Source of the DNA: Modestobacter sp. VKM Ac-2977
GTDB lineage: Bacteria > Actinomycetota > Actinomycetes > Mycobacteriales > Geodermatophilaceae
Direction of reading: 5' to 3'
DNA: 64,000 nt
NCBI RefSeq assembly: GCF_026968045.1
Contig: NZ_JAPVBQ010000001.1
Location: forward strand, 1,129,238 to 1,193,237
Positions 59,486 through 64,000 of this stretch are shown one piece after another (positions within the stretch are counted from its first letter, which is position 1; each line of letters begins with the position of its first letter). The notes below the pieces were generated by a model, which was given only the letters and a program-made list of their open reading frames with translations, had not been told where the DNA came from and made no database searches. The position numbers and the translations under genes were made by a program.

Positions 59486-60316
59486 CTACTCGAACGAGTG
59501 CTCCGGCCCTGGGAAGGCGCCCTGGCGGACCTCGGTTGCGTACTCCTGGGCGGCCTTGAGCAGCTCGCCGCGCAGGTCGGCGTACTTCTTCACGAACTTC
59601 GGCACCCGTCCGGAGGTCATCCCGGCCATGTCCGGCCAGACGAGCACCTGGGCGTCGCAGTCCGGTCCGGCCCCGATGCCGATCGTGGGGATGGCCAGCT
59701 CCTTGGTGACCTGCCCGGCGATCTCGGCCGGCACCATCTCCATGACGACGGCGAACGCGCCGGCGTCCTGCACCGCGTGGGCGTCGCCGAGCAGCTGCTC
59801 GGCCCCGGCGCCGCGGCCCTGCACCCGGAAACCGCCCAGGGCGTGCTCGCTCTGCGGGGTGAAGCCGATGTGCGCCATCACCGGGATGCCGGCCTCGGTC
59901 AGCAGCCGGATCTGCGGCGCCACCCGGACGCCGCCCTCCAGCTTGACCGCCTGGGCGCCGCCCTCCTTCATCATCCGCACCGCGGTGTCGAAGGCCTGCT
60001 GCGGACCGGACTCGTAGCTGCCGAACGGCAGGTCGGCGACGATGAGCGAGCGCTTGGTGGAGCGGGTGACCGCCCGGGTCATCAGCAGCAGGTCCTCCAC
60101 CGTCACCTGCACGGTCGAGGTGTGCCCCAGGACGACGTTGCCCGCGGAGTCACCGACCAGCAGCACCGGGATGCCGGCCTCCTCGAACACCGCCGCCGCG
60201 TAGGTGTCGTAGGCGGTGAGCATCGCCCACTTCTCACCGCGCTCCTTGGCCTGCTGCAGGTGGTGCACGCGGACCCGGGCGGTGGTGGTGCCGCCGTAGA
60301 GGGGGGACTCGGTCAT
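59486..60316 (-). CDS. panB: 3-methyl-2-oxobutanoate hydroxymethyltransferase
   Basis: 276 aa. It adds a hydroxymethyl group from methylene-THF to 2-oxoisovalerate, the first committed step to pantothenate and CoA. Family motifs: [34 protein letters not shown] (metal/substrate site), [26 protein letters not shown] and [22 protein letters not shown] 60316 overlaps the nadE stop by 4 bases, giving a nadE-panB operon. In mycobacteria panB lies close to glnA2, as here. Its 3' end abuts the truncated CpaF remnant. Confidence 0.96.
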   Translation of the reverse strand: MTESPLYGGTTTARVRVHHLQQAKERGEKWAMLTAYDTYAAAVFEEAGIPVLLVGDSAGNVVLGHTSTVQVTVEDLLLMTRAVTRSTKRSLIVADLPFGSYESGPQQAFDTAVRMMKEGGAQAVKLEGGVRVAPQIRLLTEAGIPVMAHIGFTPQSEHALGGFRVQGRGAGAEQLLGDAHAVQDAGAFAVVMEMVPAEIAGQVTKELAIPTIGIGAGPDCDAQVLVWPDMAGMTSGRVPKFVKKYADLRGELLKAAQEYATEVRQGAFPGPEHSFE

Positions 60317-62166
60317 CGGGCCGCTCCTTCGCGGACGCTGGGCAGGCTCTCCCGCCAGCGGTTGGTGATCGGCAGCCGGCGGTCCCGGCCGAACGCCTTG
60401 AGCGAGATCTTGGTGCCCGGTGCGGACTGGCGGCGCTTGAACTCCGCCAGGTCGACCAGCCGCAGCACCCGGGCCACCACCTCGGGGTCGTGGCCGCGCT
60501 CGAGCAGCTGGGCCAGCCCCAGGTCACGGTCGACGTAGTCGGCGATGACGGCGTCCAGCTCCTCGTAGGAGGGCAGCGAGTCGCTGTCCTGCTGCCCGGG
60601 GGCGAGCTCGGCCGACGGCGGCTTGTCGATGGAGTTCTGCGGGATCGGCTCCACCTGGCCGCGGTCCCGGGCGTGGGCGTTGCGCCACCGGGCGAGGTCC
60701 CAGACGAGGGTCTTCAGCACGTCCTTGATCGGGGCGAAGCCACCGGCCGCGTCGCCGTAGAGCGTGGAGTAGCCGACGGCGACCTCGCTCTTGTTGCTGG
60801 TGGCCAGCAGCAGGTGGCCGTGCTGGTTGGACAGCCCCATCAGCAGCGTCCCGCGCACCCGGGCCTGGACGTTCTCCGCGGCGACGCCGGACAGCTCCAC
60901 CGCCTCCTCGAACGCCGTCACGACCGGGGCGATCGGGACGACGGAGTAGTGCATGCCCAGGCGCTCCGCCGAGTCCGCGGCGTCGGCCAGGGAGTGCTCG
61001 CTGGACCACCGCGAGGGCAGCCCGACGCCGACCACCCGGTCGGCGCCGAGGGCGTCGACGGCGAGCGCGGCCACCACCGCCGAGTCGATGCCGCCGGACA
61101 TGCCGAGCACCACCGAGGGCATGCCGTTCTTGTCGATGAAGTCGCGCAGCCCCAGTACCAGGGCCCGCCAGACCTCCTCGCAGTCGCTCAGCGGCTCGGC
61201 CACCGTGCCCGGCTGCGCCGGGTAGGCGGCCACCGGCTGCTCGGACACCAGGTGCCGGGTGACCGTCATCGGGCCGATCCGGCCCTCCCGTCGCACCGGG
61301 ACGGCCGCCGGGTCCACCGTCAGGTCGACGGTGAGCAGGTGCTCGACGAACTGCGGGGCGCGGGCGAGCAGCTCGCCGGCGGCGGAGACGGCCAGCGAGT
61401 CGCCGTCGAAGACCAGCTCATCCTGGCCGCCCACCTGGTTGCAGTAGACGATCGGGGCGTTCGCCTCCGCGGCGCGGCGCTGGACCAGCGGCAGCCGCAG
61501 GTCGTCCTTGGCGCGCTCGTAGGGGGAGGCGTTGGGGGAGACGACGAGGTCGACGCCGGCCTGCCCGGCCACCCCGCACGGGCCGCCCTCGACCCACAGG
61601 TCCTCGCAGACGGTCAGCGCGACGTCGACGCCGTGCAGCCGCACGATCGGCAGCTCGGTGCCGGGCACGAAGTAGCGGGCCTCGTCGAAGACGCCGTAGT
61701 TGGGCAGGTGGCGCTTGTGGTACCGGGCCACGACCTCCCCGCCGTGCAGCAGGGCCGCGGCGTTGCGCGGGGCACCGCGGCGGGGGTTGGCGTCGCCGGG
61801 GGCGTCGTCGGCGTCGGTCGGGATCTCGTCCACCGGGGCGGGGCCGGCCCCCTCGGTGTGCGCCAGGTAGCCGACGACGACGGCGGTGCCGCCCAGGCCC
61901 TGCTCGGCCAGCGTGCCCGCCAGCTCGACCAGCGTCTGCTCGCTGGCCCGGGCGAAGGACTCGCGGAGCACCAGGTCCTCGGCCGGGTAGCCGGTCAGCG
62001 TCATCTCCGGGAACACCACGAGGTGGGCATCGCGGCCGGCCGCCCGCCGGGTCCACTCGACGACCAGCTCCGCGTTGCCCGCGAGGTCGCCGACCCGGGT
62101 GTCGACCTGGGCCAGGGCCACCCGCAACTGCCGCGCCGACTCCGCCGTCCGTTGCTGATCACTCAC
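60313..62166 (-). CDS. nadE: Glutamine-dependent NAD+ synthetase
   Basis: 617 aa. N-terminal CN-hydrolase glutaminase with catalytic Glu ([10 protein letters not shown]), Lys ([14 protein letters not shown]) and Cys (LTVCEDLW). The C-terminal NAD synthetase domain has the PP-loop [15 protein letters not shown] and the [22 protein letters not shown] segment. It amidates nicotinate adenine dinucleotide with glutamine-derived ammonia. GTG 62166 starts right at the family N-terminus ([27 protein letters not shown]); the upstream open frame is not conserved-looking. Overlaps panB by ATGA. Confidence 0.96.
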   Translation of the reverse strand: MSDQQRTAESARQLRVALAQVDTRVGDLAGNAELVVEWTRRAAGRDAHLVVFPEMTLTGYPAEDLVLRESFARASEQTLVELAGTLAEQGLGGTAVVVGYLAHTEGAGPAPVDEIPTDADDAPGDANPRRGAPRNAAALLHGGEVVARYHKRHLPNYGVFDEARYFVPGTELPIVRLHGVDVALTVCEDLWVEGGPCGVAGQAGVDLVVSPNASPYERAKDDLRLPLVQRRAAEANAPIVYCNQVGGQDELVFDGDSLAVSAAGELLARAPQFVEHLLTVDLTVDPAAVPVRREGRIGPMTVTRHLVSEQPVAAYPAQPGTVAEPLSDCEEVWRALVLGLRDFIDKNGMPSVVLGMSGGIDSAVVAALAVDALGADRVVGVGLPSRWSSEHSLADAADSAERLGMHYSVVPIAPVVTAFEEAVELSGVAAENVQARVRGTLLMGLSNQHGHLLLATSNKSEVAVGYSTLYGDAAGGFAPIKDVLKTLVWDLARWRNAHARDRGQVEPIPQNSIDKPPSAELAPGQQDSDSLPSYEELDAVIADYVDRDLGLAQLLERGHDPEVVARVLRLVDLAEFKRRQSAPGTKISLKAFGRDRRLPITNRWRESLPSVREGAAR

Positions 62167-62313
62167 ACCGGAGAGTGTGGTCGCCGCGCCGCCCGGTCGC
62201 CCAGGTGGGGACTCCCCGGGCCGGTGTGGTTCACGCCACATGCGCGGCAGCGTGTGACCGGTCCGGGGTGCCAGTTCCGCCCGGCCCCTCCGAGGGGGCA
62301 GGCTGGGGCCCAC

Positions 62314-62329
62314 GTAACACCGCTGTCAC
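62314..62329 (+). promoter_or_regulatory. Possible GlnR box upstream of glutamine synthetase
   Basis: GTAAC, 6 bases, GTCAC, 14 bases before the glutamine synthetase ATG. It resembles the GlnR half-site pair gTnAC-n6-GaAAC with mismatches in the second half. Its closeness to the start codon would suit repression rather than activation. Confidence 0.25.
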
Positions 62330-62343
62330 GACGGGAGTGGAGC

Positions 62344-63693
62344 ATGGCGAGCATGGACCGCCAGCAGGAGTTCGTCCTGCGCACCCTGGAGGAGCGCGAC
62401 ATCCGCTTCGTGCGGCTGTGGTTCACCGACGTCTCCGGCTACCTCAAGGCCGTCGCGGTGGCCCCGGCCGAGATCGAGGCTGCGTTCGCGGAGGGCATCG
62501 GCTTCGACGGCTCGGCGATCGAGGGCTTCGCCCGGGTCTACGAGTCCGACATGCTGGCCAAGCCCGACCCGGGCACCTTCCAGGTCATGCCGGGCTCGCG
62601 CGGGCAGGCCAGCGAGACCGCGCGGATGTTCTGCGACATCACGCTGCCCGACGGTTCGCCTGCCTGGGCCGACCCGCGGCACGTGCTGCGGCGGGCGCTG
62701 AGCAAGGCCGCCGACATGGGGTTCACCTTCTACACCCACCCCGAGATCGAGTTCTTCCTGCTCAAGGACCTGCCCAGCGACGGCACGCCCCCCGAGCCGG
62801 CCGACGTCGGCGGCTACTTCGACCTCTCCACGCACAACGTGGCGCACGACTTCCGTCGGGAGGCGGTCTTCGCGCTGGAGGCGATGGGCATCTCGGTGGA
62901 GTTCAGCCACCACGAGGTCGCCCCCGGCCAGCAGGAGATCGACCTGCGGTACGCCGACGCGCTGTCGATGGCCGACAACATCATGACGCTGCGGCACGTC
63001 GTCCGGGAGGTGGCGCTGGCCCAGGGCGTGCACGCGACCTTCATGCCCAAGCCCTTCACCGAGCTGGCCGGCTCGGCGATGCACACCCACCTGTCGCTGT
63101 TCGAGGGCGACCGCAACGCCTTCCACGACCCGGCCGACCCGATGCGGCTGTCGACCACCGGCAAGCAGTTCATCGCCGGGCTGCTCACCCACGCCCGGGA
63201 GATGACCGCAATCACCAACCAGACGGTCAACTCCTACCGGCGGCTGCTGGCCGGCACCGAGGCACCCACGGCGGCGACCTGGGGCCGGGCCAACCGGTCG
63301 GCGCTGGTGCGGCTGCCCTCCTACAAGCCGAACAAGGGCAACTCCGCCCGGGTCGAGGTCCGCTCGCCGGACTCGGCGTGCAACCCCTACCTCACCTTCG
63401 CGGTGCTGCTGGCCGCCGGCCTGCGCGGCATCGAGAAGGGCTACGAGCTGCCGCCCGAAGCCGAGGACGACGTCTGGTCGCTCACCGACACCGAGCGGCG
63501 GGCGGCCGGGTACGAGGACCTGCCGGTCTCCCTCGGTGAGGCGCTCACCGCGATGCAGGGCAGCGAGCTCGTCGCCGAGACCCTGGGGGAGCACGTCTTC
63601 GACTTCTTCCTGCGCAACAAGTGGGAGGAGTTCAACTCCTACCGGCAGAACGTCACCCCCTTCGAGCTCAAGCGCTACCTCCCCGGCTTGTAG
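62344..63693 (+). CDS. glnA2: Glutamine synthetase-like protein, GlnA2 type
   Basis: 449 aa, type I glutamine synthetase fold. Seen: beta-grasp RLWFTDVSGYLKAVAV, GFDGSAIEGFARVYESDM, metal-site HPEIEFFL, GQQEIDLRYADAL, HTHLSLF, and NSYRRLLAGTEAPTAATWGRANRSALVRLP. The region around the adenylylation Tyr of GlnA1 reads DVWSLTDTERR, so no target Tyr is visible. The shorter length and neighbours (panB, nadE) fit the GlnA2 branch of mycobacteria. In Streptomyces some GlnA paralogues make gamma-glutamyl-polyamines, so the substrate may not be ammonia. ATG 62344 with GGGAG upstream. Confidence 0.9.
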   Translation: MASMDRQQEFVLRTLEERDIRFVRLWFTDVSGYLKAVAVAPAEIEAAFAEGIGFDGSAIEGFARVYESDMLAKPDPGTFQVMPGSRGQASETARMFCDITLPDGSPAWADPRHVLRRALSKAADMGFTFYTHPEIEFFLLKDLPSDGTPPEPADVGGYFDLSTHNVAHDFRREAVFALEAMGISVEFSHHEVAPGQQEIDLRYADALSMADNIMTLRHVVREVALAQGVHATFMPKPFTELAGSAMHTHLSLFEGDRNAFHDPADPMRLSTTGKQFIAGLLTHAREMTAITNQTVNSYRRLLAGTEAPTAATWGRANRSALVRLPSYKPNKGNSARVEVRSPDSACNPYLTFAVLLAAGLRGIEKGYELPPEAEDDVWSLTDTERRAAGYEDLPVSLGEALTAMQGSELVAETLGEHVFDFFLRNKWEEFNSYRQNVTPFELKRYLPGL

Positions 63694-63750
63694 AAGGACC
63701 CCCTCGCCCCCCAGGCCTCGCAAGCTCGGCCGGGTCCCTGCGAGGGGGCC
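63692..63750 (+). repeat. Intergenic hairpin repeat, copy 4
   Basis: Starts AGAAGGACCCCCTCGC and ends GCGAGGGGGCC. The outer stem CCCCCTCGC/GCGAGGGGG again differs in sequence while pairing. The inner part keeps CCTCGCAAGCTCGG. It directly follows the glutamine synthetase stop and probably ends its transcript. Confidence 0.8.
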
Positions 63751-63790
63751 GTTCCAGTCCAGACCTGACGGCGCTCACTACGCTGCGAAC

Positions 63791-64000
63791 ATGGCCCGTC
63801 TGCTCGTCGTCGTCCCCTCTGACACCGACCCGCCGACCCGGCTGGGGGAGTGGTTGCGGGAGGCCGGGCTGGAGCTCGACGAGCGGCGGCTGTCCGGCGG
63901 TGAGCCGCTGCCGGCGGACCTGACCGGGTTCGACGGGCTGCTGGTGATGGGCGGCCCGCAGTCGTCGCTGGACGACGAGCAGACCTCCCCGGAGCTGGTC
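63791..64000 (+). CDS. Class I glutamine amidotransferase-like protein, 5' part
   Basis: The first 70 codons are visible before the window ends. The sequence MARLLVVVPSDTDPPTRLGEWLREAGLELDERRLSGGE then GFDGLLVMGGPQSSLDDE matches the N-terminus of GMP-synthase-like class I amidotransferases (oxyanion-strand VMGGPQS). The catalytic Cys and the His-Glu pair lie outside the window. ATG 63791. Confidence 0.75.
   Translation, partial: MARLLVVVPSDTDPPTRLGEWLREAGLELDERRLSGGEPLPADLTGFDGLLVMGGPQSSLDDEQTSPELV

Overview
The window is about 64 kb of very GC-rich DNA from an actinomycete. Core-gene order (aceE, DUF3052, AhpE-type peroxiredoxin; Nif3, zinc-ribbon protein, RNase H/phosphatase fusion; panB, nadE, GlnA2-type glutamine synthetase) resembles a stretch of mycobacterial genomes. 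Many genes start with GTG and neighbours often overlap by 4 bp. The small hypothetical proteins and coding style suggest Geodermatophilaceae (Blastococcus, Geodermatophilus or Modestobacter), but that family call is inference.

Layout. 1-8.9 kb: aceE (cut by the window edge), DUF3052, peroxiredoxin, tRNA-Val, a FUSC membrane protein and a fused two-module ABC exporter. 9-20.3 kb: small membrane protein, acetyltransferase, MRJP/yellow-like protein, Nif3, zinc ribbon, RNase H/phosphatase, nadA, TauE/SafE permease, DoxX-like protein, a double AsnC regulator divergent from an MFS exporter, a PIG-L deacetylase and the RNase P RNA gene. 20.3-33.1 kb: two cyclic-di-GMP proteins, small stress-type proteins, a LacI regulator divergent from a secreted GH10 xylanase, a K+ channel, an M24 peptidase and an F420:NADP reductase.

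33.1-59.5 kb is an accessory island built around two different RiPP (ribosomal peptide natural product) systems. Its left edge is a graveyard of broken genes: a glycosyltransferase, an ABC-F ATPase and a UbiA prenyltransferase. A small HATPase/LuxR regulator pair sits among them. On the minus strand lies a class II lanthipeptide operon: precursor, LanM, C39-peptidase LanT and an immunity-type ABC pair. Its 59-aa precursor carries an actagardine-like core that keeps the mersacidin-type CT-x-S-x-EC motif but has lost both partners of the fourth ring. Divergent from it, across a 319-bp control region, is a plus-strand azole/dehydroamino-acid operon: RRE/ThiF 'F-protein', four tandem Ser/Cys/Thr/Gly-rich precursors, fused zinc-binding C-domain/YcaO cyclodehydratase, double nitroreductase-fold dehydrogenase, split LanB (glutamylation plus elimination proteins), M50 membrane protease, BAAT-type hydrolase and an ABC pair. 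This is thiopeptide machinery without a second SpaB_C protein (the pyridine synthase). With cores of 28-37 residues, long linear polythiazole/dehydroalanine peptides are more likely than macrocyclic thiopeptides. The right edge is a 3'-truncated CpaF-type ATPase abutting panB.

Strong hairpins lie between precursor and enzyme genes in both operons. Related GTGTA...TACAC inverted repeats occur in the shared RiPP control region and upstream of the regulator operon, which suggests one local response regulator controls the island. 59.5-64 kb returns to core metabolism: panB, nadE, glnA2-type synthetase and the start of a class I amidotransferase-like gene. Four copies of a covarying hairpin repeat are scattered in intergenic DNA.
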